A stretch of DNA of 64,000 nucleotides from Salipiger sp. CCB-MM3. GTDB taxonomy: Bacteria > Pseudomonadota > Alphaproteobacteria > Rhodobacterales > Rhodobacteraceae. Each line of letters opens with the position of its first letter. Position 1 is the stretch's first letter. The translations under genes and the position numbers were made by a program. Positions 26,885 through 35,620 of the stretch are shown here, one piece after another. The notes beneath the pieces were generated by a model that worked only from the letters and a program-made list of their open reading frames with translations, ran no database searches and had not been told where the DNA came from. The stretch lies in the NCBI RefSeq assembly GCF_001687105.1, contig NZ_CP014598.1:62001-126000 (forward strand), written 5' to 3'.

Positions 26885-28165
26885 TCAATGCAGGTTCGGC
26901 TGGGCGCCTGCGCCCTTTTCGTCAATCAGATGGCCGCGCGCGAAACGGTCGAGGCGGAAGGCCCCGGCGGTCTCATGCGGGCGGCCCGTCGCCAGCAGAT
27001 GCGCGAAGGCGTAGCCCGACGCCGGGGTCGCCTTGAAACCGCCGTAGCACCAGCCTGCGTTGAGATAGAGCCCGTCCACAGGCGTCGCGTCGATGATCGG
27101 CGAGCCGTCCATCGACATGTCCATGATGCCGCCCCAGCTGCGCAGCAGCCGCGCCCGTCCGATCATCGGCATCAGCGCCATGCCGCCCTCGGCCACATCC
27201 TCGACCACCGGCAGATTGCCGCGCTGCGCATAGGAGTTATACCCGTCGATGTCGCCGCCGAAGACCAGCCCGCCCTTGTCGGACTGGCTGATGTAGAAAT
27301 GCCCGGCACCGAAGGTGATCACCGTGTCGATCAGCGGCTTCAGCCCCTCCGACACGAAGGCCTGCAGCACGTGGCTTTCGATCGGCAGGCGCATCCCGGC
27401 CATTTGCATCACCCGGCTGGACGAGCCCGCCACTGCCACGCCGACCTTGCCCGCGCCGATGTAGCCGCGGGATGTCTCGACGCCCATGACCGCGCCGCCC
27501 TCGATGCGGAACCCGGTGACCTCGCAGTTCTGGATGATGTCGACGCCGCGCATATCCGCGCCGCGCGCATAGCCCCAAGCCACGCCATCATGCCGCGCGG
27601 TCCCGGCGCGGGCCTGCAGCAGCCCACCCTTGATCGGGAAGCGCGCGTTGTCGAAGTTCAGATACGGCAGCCGCGCGCGCAGATCCTCCGGCCCCAGAAG
27701 CTCGGCGTCCGCTCCGGCCAGCCGCATAGCGTTGCCGCGCCGCCGGTAAGCATCGCGCTGCGCGTCGGAATGAAAGAGGTTGATGATCCCGCGCTGGCTG
27801 ACCATCGAGTTGAAATTGGTCTCCTGCTCGAGATTTTCCCAGAGCTTCATCGAGAACTCGTAGAAGGGCTCATTGCCCGGCAGCAGGTAGTTGGAGCGGA
27901 TGATCGTCGTGTTCCGCCCGATGTTGCCAGAGCCAAGCCAGCCCTTTTCCAGCACCGCCACTTTCGCCTGCCCAAAGGTCTTGGCGAGGTAGAAGGCCGT
28001 GGCCAGACCATGACCGCCGCCCCCCACGATAACGAAATCATAGGCCGCTTTCGGCTCGGGATCGCGCCAGAGCGGTTTCCAGCCTCTGTGGCCGGTGAGG
28101 GCTTCCTTGATGACGCGAAGGCCAGAGAATTTAGGGCCGGACGATCTAGAGCCGGAGAATCTCAT
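26885..28165 (-). CDS. soxB: Sarcosine oxidase beta subunit
   Basis: 426-residue catalytic subunit carrying FAD and the covalent FMN. FVIVGGGGHGLATAFYLAKTFG is the FAD-binding motif, followed by VLEKGWLGSGNIGRNTTIIRSNY and the C-terminal GSPIIDATPVDGLYLNAGWCYGGFKATPASG with the substrate-site lysine. AAGGAG precedes ATG 28165. The extreme N-terminus MRFSGSRSSGPKFSGLRVIK has about ten extra residues relative to the usual MxxSxLRVxxEALTGHxGW start; FSG appears twice, which suggests a small in-frame duplication. First gene of soxBDAG-purU. Confidence 0.96.
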   Translation of the reverse strand: MRFSGSRSSGPKFSGLRVIKEALTGHRGWKPLWRDPEPKAAYDFVIVGGGGHGLATAFYLAKTFGQAKVAVLEKGWLGSGNIGRNTTIIRSNYLLPGNEPFYEFSMKLWENLEQETNFNSMVSQRGIINLFHSDAQRDAYRRRGNAMRLAGADAELLGPEDLRARLPYLNFDNARFPIKGGLLQARAGTARHDGVAWGYARGADMRGVDIIQNCEVTGFRIEGGAVMGVETSRGYIGAGKVGVAVAGSSSRVMQMAGMRLPIESHVLQAFVSEGLKPLIDTVITFGAGHFYISQSDKGGLVFGGDIDGYNSYAQRGNLPVVEDVAEGGMALMPMIGRARLLRSWGGIMDMSMDGSPIIDATPVDGLYLNAGWCYGGFKATPASGYAFAHLLATGRPHETAGAFRLDRFARGHLIDEKGAGAQPNLH

Positions 28166-28277
28166 GCGCGTACTCCTTGTTGCGTTGCAAAATGACAGGA
28201 GTGCTGCCGAAATCCGGTTCCATAGCAGCCGAATTTGTGACATTTCAGGACATACCACGACAGAAATTGGCGCCATC

Positions 28278-29240
28278 GTGTCCCGCAGATCCCCCGCCCG
28301 CCGCATCGGCTTTCTCTTCACCCCCGATTTTGCGCTGATGTCGGCGGCCTCGGCGGTCGAGCCGCTGCGCGCCGCCAACCTGCTGAGCGGACGGGATCTT
28401 TACGAGCTAATCTTTCTCTCGTCCGAAGGCGGATGGCTGCGCAGTTCGGTGCTGGGCGGTTTCGAGACGCGCGCCCTCAGCGAGATGCCGGGCCAGCTTG
28501 ATCTGCTGTTCGTGGTCTCGGGCGGCGATCCGATGCAGGCGACCGATCCCGCCACGCTTGCCGCGCTGCGCCGTCTCGCCCGGCAAGGCGTGCCGCTGGG
28601 AGGCATCTCGGGCGGTGCCACGCTGCTTGCCGCCGCCGGGGTGATGCAGGACCGGCGCTATACCATCCACTGGATGCATGTGGACGAGATGCGCAGCCTC
28701 TATCCCGAGGCGATGATCGAGCGCCGCCTCTTCGTCATAGACCGCGACCGCTATACCTGCGCGGGCGGCATGGCGCCGCTCGACATGATGCACGCCCTGA
28801 TCACCGCCGAGCATGGCGCCGAACTGGCGCGCGCGGTCAGCGACTGGTTCATCCATACCGGCATTCGCAGCGCCGAGGCCCCGCAGCAGCAAAGCCCCGC
28901 GCGGAGCCTTGGGGTCACCCACCCGGCGCTGGAGGCAATGCTCGACCTCATGAGCAGCCATATCGCCGACCCGCTGACGCTGGAGGACCTCGCCAAGCTC
29001 AGCGGGGTCAGCACACGGCAACTCGAACGGCTGTGCCGGGCGCAACTGGGGCAAAGCGTGATGGCCTTCTACCGCGGGCTGCGGCTGGACAAGGCAGATG
29101 AGATCCTGCGCCGCTCGAGCCTAGGCATCGACGCCATCGCGCAGGCCACCGGCTTTGGCGAGCGCAGCCCGTTCAGCCGCGCCTTCCGCCGCCGTTTTGG
29201 CAGCAGCCCCGCCGCGCGGCGCAAGGCTACCCGCGGTTAG
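28278..29240 (+). CDS. AraC family regulator with DJ-1/GATase-like domain (GbdR/GlxA type)
   Basis: Regulator of ~320 residues, divergent from soxB. Residues ~1-180 form a class I glutamine amidotransferase-like sensing domain (RIGFLFTPDFALMSAASAVEPLRAAN, GGISGGATLLAAAGVM), and residues ~215-315 the AraC helix-turn-helix (LTLEDLAKLSGVSTRQLERLCRAQLGQS, IDAIAQATGFGERSPFSRAFRRRFG). This architecture is shared with GbdR, CdhR and SouR, which respond to betaine/dimethylglycine, carnitine and sarcosine in Pseudomonas. A role in switching on soxBDAG-purU is likely. The start GTG 28278 is a best guess; a frame open to 28095 overlaps soxB. Confidence 0.9.
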   Translation: MSRRSPARRIGFLFTPDFALMSAASAVEPLRAANLLSGRDLYELIFLSSEGGWLRSSVLGGFETRALSEMPGQLDLLFVVSGGDPMQATDPATLAALRRLARQGVPLGGISGGATLLAAAGVMQDRRYTIHWMHVDEMRSLYPEAMIERRLFVIDRDRYTCAGGMAPLDMMHALITAEHGAELARAVSDWFIHTGIRSAEAPQQQSPARSLGVTHPALEAMLDLMSSHIADPLTLEDLAKLSGVSTRQLERLCRAQLGQSVMAFYRGLRLDKADEILRRSSLGIDAIAQATGFGERSPFSRAFRRRFGSSPAARRKATRG

Positions 29241-30112
29241 CCGCCGTGCAACAGGTCGAGGAAAGCGCCGGTCACTCCCGTCCCTGCCTGCGCCTCGGGC
29301 CAGATCACCGACACGTCCAGCACCTCCGCCGCGCCCACCAGCGGCACGAAGTCGACCCCCTGCCCCGGCAGCGCGAGGCTTTCCGGCACCACGGTGAGCC
29401 CAAAGCCCGCCGCCACCAATCCGATCGCCATGGACGGCGACGAGCTGGTGCAGGCGAGCCGCGGCATGAAGCCCAGCACTTGCGCCGTAAGCCCCATGCC
29501 GTCCACATCGCCGCTGCCCGAATATCCGATGAAGGCTTCGGCGCGCAGCGCTTCGGGCGCGACCGGCCCCCGCGCCGCCAAGTCGTTGCCCTTTGGCGCT
29601 ACGAGCCGCGGCGCAAACGTTGCCAGCTTTCGCGAACGCAAGCCGTCGCGCACCGGCCCCGAGAGCACCGTACTGACCGCTGCGTCCAGCTCGCCGCGCA
29701 GCAGCGCCTCGGTCAGCTCCGTCGGATGGCCCTCCACCGGCGTGATCTCGACCCTCGGGTGCGCCTCGCGCATCCGCGCCACCACATCGGACAGCACCCC
29801 CGAAAACACCGCATTCGCCGAAAACCCGAGCCGCAAGTGTCCGATTACCCCGCGCGCCGCGTCACGCGCGACCTGCGCGGCGAACTCTGCCTGCGACAGC
29901 ACCCGCCGGGCCTCTGGCAGAAACTGCGCGCCTGCCGGGCTGAGCGACACCTGCCGCCGCTCGCGCAGAAAGAGCGTCGCGCCCAATTCTGCCTCCAGCG
30001 CGCGGATCTGCATCGAGAGGGCCGGCTGCACGATATTGAGCCGCGCCGCCGCGCGACCAAAATGCAGCTCTTCGGCGAGCACGGTGAAATAGCGCAGGTG
30101 ACGCAGCTCCAT
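29237..30112 (-). CDS. LysR family transcriptional regulator
   Basis: 291-residue LysR protein with the N-terminal winged helix MELRHLRYFTVLAEELHFGRAAARLNIVQPALSMQIRALEAELG and a CbnR/AlsR-like effector domain (GHLRLGFSANAVFSGVLSDVV, VAAGFGLTVVPESLAL). It ends tail to tail with the GbdR-like gene, sharing four bases, and is divergent from the bicupin gene at 30210. Three TGATCA palindromes in the 97-base gap are candidate operator sequence. It most likely controls the bicupin. Confidence 0.93.
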   Translation of the reverse strand: MELRHLRYFTVLAEELHFGRAAARLNIVQPALSMQIRALEAELGATLFLRERRQVSLSPAGAQFLPEARRVLSQAEFAAQVARDAARGVIGHLRLGFSANAVFSGVLSDVVARMREAHPRVEITPVEGHPTELTEALLRGELDAAVSTVLSGPVRDGLRSRKLATFAPRLVAPKGNDLAARGPVAPEALRAEAFIGYSGSGDVDGMGLTAQVLGFMPRLACTSSSPSMAIGLVAAGFGLTVVPESLALPGQGVDFVPLVGAAEVLDVSVIWPEAQAGTGVTGAFLDLLHGG

Positions 30113-30162
30113 TGATCACTCCAACTGATCATAGGGTAAAAACTCGATATTAGAACTGATCA
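30113..30162. promoter_or_regulatory. Candidate LysR operator: three TGATCA palindromes
   Basis: TGATCA occurs at 30113-30118, 30126-30131 and 30157-30162 in the short divergent gap. The last two sit in a direct repeat AACTGATCA spaced 31 bases (about three helical turns). Such spacing suits a LysR tetramer covering an upstream recognition site and an activation site. Assignment is inference from position and symmetry. Confidence 0.4.
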
Positions 30163-30209
30163 ACGGCGCGCGGTAGGTGCAACCCATAGAGAATTGATGA
30201 GGTATCGAT

Positions 30210-31331
30210 ATGGGTTTTTCACGCAGAGCCTTCTTGGGCCGCGCCGCACTTGGCGGGGCCGCCGCCGCGCTGACCGGAGACATGGTGCTTGCCGACCAGC
30301 CGCTGGGGATGCTGCCGCAGCCGGTGGCCACCGGCACGCTGCCGGGCAAGCATGAGCTTTACGCGCTGCGCGACGGCGAGGGCGAGTTCCATCTGATCGG
30401 CGGCCATGTCGCCACGCTGATCATGCGCCCCGAGGAATCCGCGGGCGATTGCACCGCCGCCATTCTCACCGGCGGCGTCGGCGCAGAGCTGCCCATGCAT
30501 CGCCACGCCAAGACCGACGAGGCGATCTACGTCATGTCCGGGCGGCTGGAGCTTTACATGGATGGCAAGGCGCATCTGCTGACACAGGGTGATTACGCCT
30601 ATGTCCCCGCGGGGACAGCGCATGGCTACCGCATGGCGGGATGGCGCACGCGGGTGCTGACGTGGTCGATCGGGGATGGGCTGGGTCAATTCTACCAAAG
30701 CCTCGGCACCCCCTTCAGCCGCCCGGTGCAGCCCGACCTCCCCGACCACACGATCGCTCAGGAGCGGCTCGATGCGGCCGCCGCAAGCGCCGATGTGGAA
30801 TGGCTCGGCGCCCTGCCCGAGATGACGCCGGTTCTGGTCACCGCCACCGGCGTGCCGTCCGAGCGGGTGCCCTATGTGCTGCAAGACGGTGAAGGCGAGC
30901 GGCTGGTCGCCGCCGATCAGCTTTTCAGCTTCACCCAGACCGCCGCCTCGACCGATGGCGCATTTTTCGCGGTGCTCGATGAGGGCCCCGCGGGGCAGCC
31001 GATCCCATGGCACTACCACGAGCATCACACCGAGAATTTCTTCTGTCTCGAAGGGCAGATGACGCTCTGGGTGAACGGCACCGAACTGACGTTGCACCCG
31101 GGCGATTTCTGTCAGGTGACGGCGCGCACGGTACATAGCTACCGCCTAGACTCGCCCTATACCCGCTTCTACGGCTGGCTTGTGCCCGCGGTGTTCGAGC
31201 CGTTCTTCCGCACCATCGGCGATCCGACCGAGGCGCATGTCTTCCCCGTCGAGCCGCCCGCCTTCCGCTTTGATCGGGTGATGGCAAAGCTCGATGAGCT
31301 TGACCTGAACGTGCTGACCGTCAGGGACTGA
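30210..31331 (+). CDS. Tat-exported bicupin, quercetin 2,3-dioxygenase-like
   Basis: 373-residue protein. The N-terminus MGFSRRAFLGRAALGGAAAALTG is a twin-arginine signal. Two cupin domains follow: ELPMHRHAKTDEAIYVMSGRLELYMDG with GDYAYVPAGTAHGYRM (residues ~90-145) and PWHYHEHHTENFFCLEGQMTLWVNG with GDFCQVTARTVHSYRL (residues ~265-320). Both keep the histidine/glutamate metal ligands. This resembles metal-dependent quercetin dioxygenases and other flavonoid- or aromatic-cleaving bicupins. Export to the periplasm is unusual for bacterial quercetinases. Divergent LysR gene upstream; terminator-like hairpin downstream. Confidence 0.82.
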   Translation: MGFSRRAFLGRAALGGAAAALTGDMVLADQPLGMLPQPVATGTLPGKHELYALRDGEGEFHLIGGHVATLIMRPEESAGDCTAAILTGGVGAELPMHRHAKTDEAIYVMSGRLELYMDGKAHLLTQGDYAYVPAGTAHGYRMAGWRTRVLTWSIGDGLGQFYQSLGTPFSRPVQPDLPDHTIAQERLDAAAASADVEWLGALPEMTPVLVTATGVPSERVPYVLQDGEGERLVAADQLFSFTQTAASTDGAFFAVLDEGPAGQPIPWHYHEHHTENFFCLEGQMTLWVNGTELTLHPGDFCQVTARTVHSYRLDSPYTRFYGWLVPAVFEPFFRTIGDPTEAHVFPVEPPAFRFDRVMAKLDELDLNVLTVRD

Positions 31332-31357
31332 GCTGCCAACTGACCGGCCAGCAGCGC

Positions 31358-31379
31358 GATCCCGCCTTCGGGCGGGATC
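31358..31379. terminator. Hairpin between converging genes
   Basis: GATCCCGCC and GGCGGGATC form a perfect 9-base-pair stem closed by a TTCG tetraloop, between the end of the bicupin gene and the end of the leftward glycosidase-like gene. There is no U-tract, as is common in GC-rich genomes. It can serve both directions. Confidence 0.65.
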
Positions 31380-31392
31380 GGACCTCTGGCGC

Positions 31393-33105
31393 TCAGAACC
31401 CCAAAAGCCCGGCCAGCGGCAGCAGCGCGAGCATCATGCCAAAGCTGCCCCAGCCGCCCGCATCGCCCTCCTCTTCCTCCGGCTCAGGTGCGTCCTCCTC
31501 CACCAGCGTCTCCGGCAGCAACATGTCGAGGGAGACCGCCGCTTCGATCTCCTCCGCCGCGCTCCCGTCGATCTCGGCCAGCACGGGCGCGAAGGCCTCG
31601 CTCGGTTGCAGGTCGCGGATCACCACCTGCATGATCTCGCGCGGGTCCAGATCGACCTCCAGCACGCCGTCCGCATAGACCTCTTCGGCATTGAGGCTCT
31701 GCACATCGGGCACAGAGCCGGTGTCTCCAACAGCCTCCCCCTCGGCCACGCCAAGCACGGTAATTTCCATCGCGCCGAAACCGCTCACCAGCCCCGACAG
31801 ATCGAGATCCGACACGCTTGCCGCATCGCTTTGCGACATCAGATAGAGCACCATCTCGCCCGATCCGGCAAAGGCATGCACTGTCACCGCCCCAGCTTCG
31901 GCGTCGGTGTCGTCATCGCCGGCGACAAAATCCAACAAGGTCTTACCGGGCAGCGCGCTGGCCATCATTGCAAACATCTCGCCGGGCACCGTGGCGGCCT
32001 CGAAGGTAAACCCGGTCGACAGGGCGTTCGCGGTGTTCTGGATCAGCGGCCAGACATGCGCCTGATCGACCCCGGCGAGGATGAACTCCTCGACGATCTG
32101 CAGCATCTCCTGCGCCTGAAACAGCCCGTAGTCGCTTGCACGGTCGAGACCCTGTGTCGACTTGAAGTTCCACTCTGTGACATGGATCTCGAGGTGCTCG
32201 AACCCCGCGTGCTCGAGCCAAGTGTTCTGGATGGTCTCGAGCGCATAGGATCGGCTGGCCTCTGTCCCTCGGGCGTAGACATGGGTGACGATCCCGTCGA
32301 GCGCATCGCGCTCTGCCTCGGTCTCGAACCCCATCTGCACCAAGGCGTTGGTCACCTCGGACCAATTGACCTCGCCGCTGCCGCGGATATTGGCCTCGCT
32401 CAGCCCGGCATTGGGGTAGAGCGCTGTCAGATCGGCGATGACCTCCTCGGCGTCCCATCCCTCGTAGCTTTCGGAAAGGTTCGAGAACCCGTAGTTCTGC
32501 CCCATCTGCGCCAAGACGCGGATGCCCGAAGTGTCGATCCCCTGCACCTCGGCCACCAGCGCCAGTTCGTCGGCGATGATCTCGGCCATGTCCGTGGCGA
32601 GGCGACCGTATTCCACCGCCGTCATCTCGCCCGAGCCCCAGTATTCGTTGCCGATCTCCAGCGCCGCGATCTCTGCCGCGCCGTAGCCACCCGACGCGAG
32701 ATCATGCACGAAGTCGCGCAGCACCTCCTCGTCGATATCCGGCAGGCGGTTGCCGGTCTCGTCGCGCACATCCGAAAGCTGGTCGCGTGTCGGCAGCACG
32801 ATGGTCACCGCGTGGCCGGTCTGGGCGGCGTAGCCCATGAACTCCGACAGCGGAATGAAGGTGGTTTCCGCGCCGGTCATCGCATGGCTTGCCAGCGTCG
32901 CATCGGGATCGGCCAGATCGAAATAATACTCGGTCAGCGACCCGCCGGGATAGCGCAGGCCCGTGACCCCAAGCTGCGAGACCGCTTCGGCATAAGACCC
33001 CGTGCCGGTCATCTCGCCGCGCGGCGCGAGGATATTGCCTCCGAACAGCGCTGCGCCGACGGGCGCGCCGGTGGCCGCAAGGGCAAGGGGCAGACTATCG
33101 ACCAT
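31393..33105 (-). CDS. GH-A clan glycoside hydrolase-like protein with C-terminal membrane anchor
   Basis: 570-residue protein. A TIM-barrel glycosidase region is suggested by LEIGNEYWGSGEMTAVEYG (acid/base Glu near 154 after Asn) and LEIHVTEWNFKSTQ (nucleophile Glu near 311), the two-glutamate pattern of clan GH-A families such as arabinofuranosidases. The C-terminus is acidic (EEDAPEPEEEEGDAGG) and then hydrophobic (MMLALLPLAGLLGF), as in a tail anchor. No N-terminal signal peptide is seen at ATG 33105, which has GGAG upstream. Similar modules occur in large RTX proteins of Rhodobacteraceae, so this may be an RTX-less relative. Substrate and export route are unknown. Confidence 0.7.
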   Translation of the reverse strand: MVDSLPLALAATGAPVGAALFGGNILAPRGEMTGTGSYAEAVSQLGVTGLRYPGGSLTEYYFDLADPDATLASHAMTGAETTFIPLSEFMGYAAQTGHAVTIVLPTRDQLSDVRDETGNRLPDIDEEVLRDFVHDLASGGYGAAEIAALEIGNEYWGSGEMTAVEYGRLATDMAEIIADELALVAEVQGIDTSGIRVLAQMGQNYGFSNLSESYEGWDAEEVIADLTALYPNAGLSEANIRGSGEVNWSEVTNALVQMGFETEAERDALDGIVTHVYARGTEASRSYALETIQNTWLEHAGFEHLEIHVTEWNFKSTQGLDRASDYGLFQAQEMLQIVEEFILAGVDQAHVWPLIQNTANALSTGFTFEAATVPGEMFAMMASALPGKTLLDFVAGDDDTDAEAGAVTVHAFAGSGEMVLYLMSQSDAASVSDLDLSGLVSGFGAMEITVLGVAEGEAVGDTGSVPDVQSLNAEEVYADGVLEVDLDPREIMQVVIRDLQPSEAFAPVLAEIDGSAAEEIEAAVSLDMLLPETLVEEDAPEPEEEEGDAGGWGSFGMMLALLPLAGLLGF

Positions 33106-33558
33106 GGCATTCTCCGGGCAAGTCGCCACGCAGGCAGGCCCGCAGCGGCACCAAGGTGCCGCAGGCCGCGCACGCTCAGCGAAGATCAGGAAAACCGGGG
33201 AAAACTCGCTCGAACCGATCAGCCAGCGAGGCCGCGGATCGGACACAGGCCCGGCAGGCGGGCAAAAAGACGGGCGGGTACGCCGAAAGCGCCGGTCCCC
33301 GCGTCAGAGGGAGGCCGAATGGTCGCTCGTTTTGCGTGTATGCGTAGAGAGGCCGCAAAATCTGCGGCACCGTCGTGATTTGGAAAAGCTATTTTCTACT
33401 AGGCTGAAAGGCGCAAAACCCCACGGCGCCCTGCAATCTAGGGTAGTGTGTCCGATGCGGTCCTGCAAGCGCGATTGTGCCAGGATCACCGCATGCGCAG
33501 GTCTCTGCCAGCCCGCGCCTATGGCACGGGCTGCCGTCCGAGTTTGCAGCGGGTGGCG
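33106..33558. other. 453-base intergenic region, no gene recognised
   Basis: The gap lies between the starts/ends of two leftward genes (glycosidase-like and isochorismatase). It contains only short reading frames with no recognisable motifs, a small hairpin GCCGCA-AAATC-TGCGGC at 33352-33368, and an AT-richer patch at 33376-33420 that may include the promoter of the glycosidase-like gene. I see no RNA gene signature. Confidence 0.5.
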
Positions 33559-34206
33559 TCAGGCCGCGGCACTGACCCCAATGGCATCGAGCATCTGCCC
33601 GGTCGAGGTGACGCCGCCGCAGGTGGCGGCGATCCACTGCATGGCCATGTCGTGTTTCGCGCGGTCGAAATCGGCCTGCGCGTCGGCCACGGCAAAAGGT
33701 TCGATATCGCGCTGGAAGGCCTCGGTCGCGGTGCACAGACAGCCGATATGGGCGTAGATCCCAGTGATCATCAGCTGGTCTCGGCCCCGCGCGCGCAGCA
33801 GCGTCTCGAGGTTGGAGCGCTGGAAGGCGCTGTAGCGGTGCTTGACCAGAACGTTGTCTTCCGGCGCGGGCGCAAGATCGGGAAGGATCGCTTCATGCTC
33901 GGGTTTTGCCGCCATGCCCGGCCCCCAGAGATCGGCTTGCAGACCCCGGTCGGGCCGGAACTGATTGCCCTTTTGCGCGGTGTAGAACACCGGGATACCC
34001 GCCGCGCGCGCCCCCGCGATCAGCCGGGCGATATTGGCCACCGCCGGCCGCAGCGGCGCATCGTCGGGGTATGGCGCGCAGAAATACCGCTGCATGTCGT
34101 GTACCAGCAGGGCGAGGCGATCACGCTCCGGCGCAAAAGGCGCGCGGGCCGCGGGCAGTTCGGCGGCGGTGGGAAGCGGATAGGGAGCAATTCCGGGCAG
34201 GGCCAT
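33559..34206 (-). CDS. Isochorismatase
   Basis: 215-residue cysteine-hydrolase-fold enzyme equivalent to the N-terminal domain of EntB/DhbB/VibB, converting isochorismate to 2,3-dihydro-2,3-dihydroxybenzoate and pyruvate. It shows LALLVHDMQRYFCAPYP (catalytic Asp region), FYTAQKGNQFRPDRGLQADLWGPG, LVKHRYSAFQRSNLETLLR and GIYAHIGCLCTATEAFQRDI. There is no aryl carrier domain. It lies 19 bases after the isochorismate synthase gene on the same strand. PhzD, which acts on the amino analogue, is a close alternative. Confidence 0.9.
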   Translation of the reverse strand: MALPGIAPYPLPTAAELPAARAPFAPERDRLALLVHDMQRYFCAPYPDDAPLRPAVANIARLIAGARAAGIPVFYTAQKGNQFRPDRGLQADLWGPGMAAKPEHEAILPDLAPAPEDNVLVKHRYSAFQRSNLETLLRARGRDQLMITGIYAHIGCLCTATEAFQRDIEPFAVADAQADFDRAKHDMAMQWIAATCGGVTSTGQMLDAIGVSAAA

Positions 34207-34225
34207 CGTGGTCAGTCTTTCAGTG

Positions 34226-35365
34226 TCAGGTCAGGTTGAGGGCGGCATCCGGCGCGAGGCCGAAAGCGCTCAGCATGGCGCCGAACTTGGCGCCGGTCTC
34301 ACGGGTTTCGCTGTCGGGGTCCGAGCCGGGCACGATGCCGGCCCCGGCGTAGAGCCGCGCGTGCGTCCCCTGCAGTTCGGCGCAGCGGATTGCCACATGC
34401 CACGCCCCATCGCCGCGGGCGTCGCACCAGCCCACAGCCCCGGCGTAGAAGTCACGCTGCACCGGCTCAAGCTGGCGGATCAGCTCGGCCGCGGGATCGC
34501 GCGGCAAGCCGCAGACCGCGGGGGTCGGATGCAGACAGGCGGCCAGCACGGGGGCGGGCTGATCCTTTTCGCGCAGCTGTCCCGCGATGCGCGTACCAAG
34601 ATGCCACATGCTGCCCGTCGAGGTGATGCAAGTGCCCTCGGGCGCGCCAAGGGTGCGGCAGAGCGGTGCCAGCGTGTCGAGGATGAACTCGACCACCAGC
34701 GCATGTTCGCGCTGGTCCTTCTCGGATCCTGCGAGCGCCTCGGCGGCGGCACGGTCCTCGCGGGCATCGGTGCTGCGGCGCGCCGACCCTGCCAGCGGAT
34801 GCGAGAGGATCTCCGCGCCGCGCTTGTCCAGCAGCAGCTCGGGCGTGCCCCCCACGAGGTGCCGCCCGCCGGGCAGCGCCACGTCAAAGGCGGTGACCGC
34901 GGGGTCAGCGGCGAGCCGGGCGAGCAATCCGGCGCGGTCGATGGGACGCGTGCTTTCAAGCCTCAGGGTCCGGGCCAGCACCACTTTTTCGAGCGCGGGG
35001 TTGGCCTGCATCTCGGCCAGCGCGGCGGCGACCGCCGCAGCATAGTCCCGCGCCTGCGGCTCCGGAGTCAGGCGCAGCTGGCCCGTTGGCGCGGGCGCGC
35101 CCACAGGCAGGTGCCCGCCCTGCGCCTCGGCGCTCCAGAGGCAATCCTCCGCCGCCCGGTCGAACGGCAGGGCGCCGCCGATCATCCCGCCCTGCGGCAG
35201 AGCCGCCAGCGCCGGTGCCAGCCGCGCGCCGAGACTCGCCGCATCGCCGCGCGGCACGGGCTGCAGGGGGCCGCGCGCGATGCGTGTGTCGCGACCGTTC
35301 AGAAAGGCAAGGCCCGGGCCGGGCAACTCGGGACGGGTGTCGAAATGCGTGAGAGGGCGCGTCAT
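34226..35365 (-). CDS. Isochorismate synthase (EntC/DhbC-like)
   Basis: 379-residue chorismate-using enzyme that makes isochorismate. Family motifs in order: VVLARTLRLEST, GGTPELLLDKRG, SHPLAGSARRSTD, EKDQREHALVVEFI, LHPTPAVCGLPRDPA, RDFYAGAVGWCD, AIRCAELQG and YAGAGIVPGSDPDSE. GGAGGA precedes ATG 35365; the frame further upstream to 35515 lacks similarity. With the isochorismatase it makes half of a 2,3-dihydroxybenzoate pathway; no entA- or entE-like gene is present in the window. Confidence 0.92.
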   Translation of the reverse strand: MTRPLTHFDTRPELPGPGLAFLNGRDTRIARGPLQPVPRGDAASLGARLAPALAALPQGGMIGGALPFDRAAEDCLWSAEAQGGHLPVGAPAPTGQLRLTPEPQARDYAAAVAAALAEMQANPALEKVVLARTLRLESTRPIDRAGLLARLAADPAVTAFDVALPGGRHLVGGTPELLLDKRGAEILSHPLAGSARRSTDAREDRAAAEALAGSEKDQREHALVVEFILDTLAPLCRTLGAPEGTCITSTGSMWHLGTRIAGQLREKDQPAPVLAACLHPTPAVCGLPRDPAAELIRQLEPVQRDFYAGAVGWCDARGDGAWHVAIRCAELQGTHARLYAGAGIVPGSDPDSETRETGAKFGAMLSAFGLAPDAALNLT

Positions 35366-35620
35366 CAGTCCTCCTCCATCATGACCGTTACGGATCTGGG
35401 TGGCTTGGAGGCTGACCGACTCGAAGAGAGCCGCTTGGCTGCCGGGGGCGTGGTACGCAATCAGGAGGGGAGTAGGCAAGTAAATAAGTCGGGAATTACC
35501 GTGCCTGCGCGACATTCCGCAATCCGGTCTTACGCCCGCCCCATTCGGGACACGCCGCGCGACATGAAAAGGCCCCCCGCGATCACGCGCGAGGCCTTTG
35601 GTTCGGCACTGAACGCGGGG

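Noticed and set aside
2925..28165. A creatinine-to-sarcosine pathway joining the creatininase-family gene with soxBDAG
   Set aside because: No creatinase (creatine to sarcosine plus urea) gene occurs in the window and the creatininase family has many other activities.
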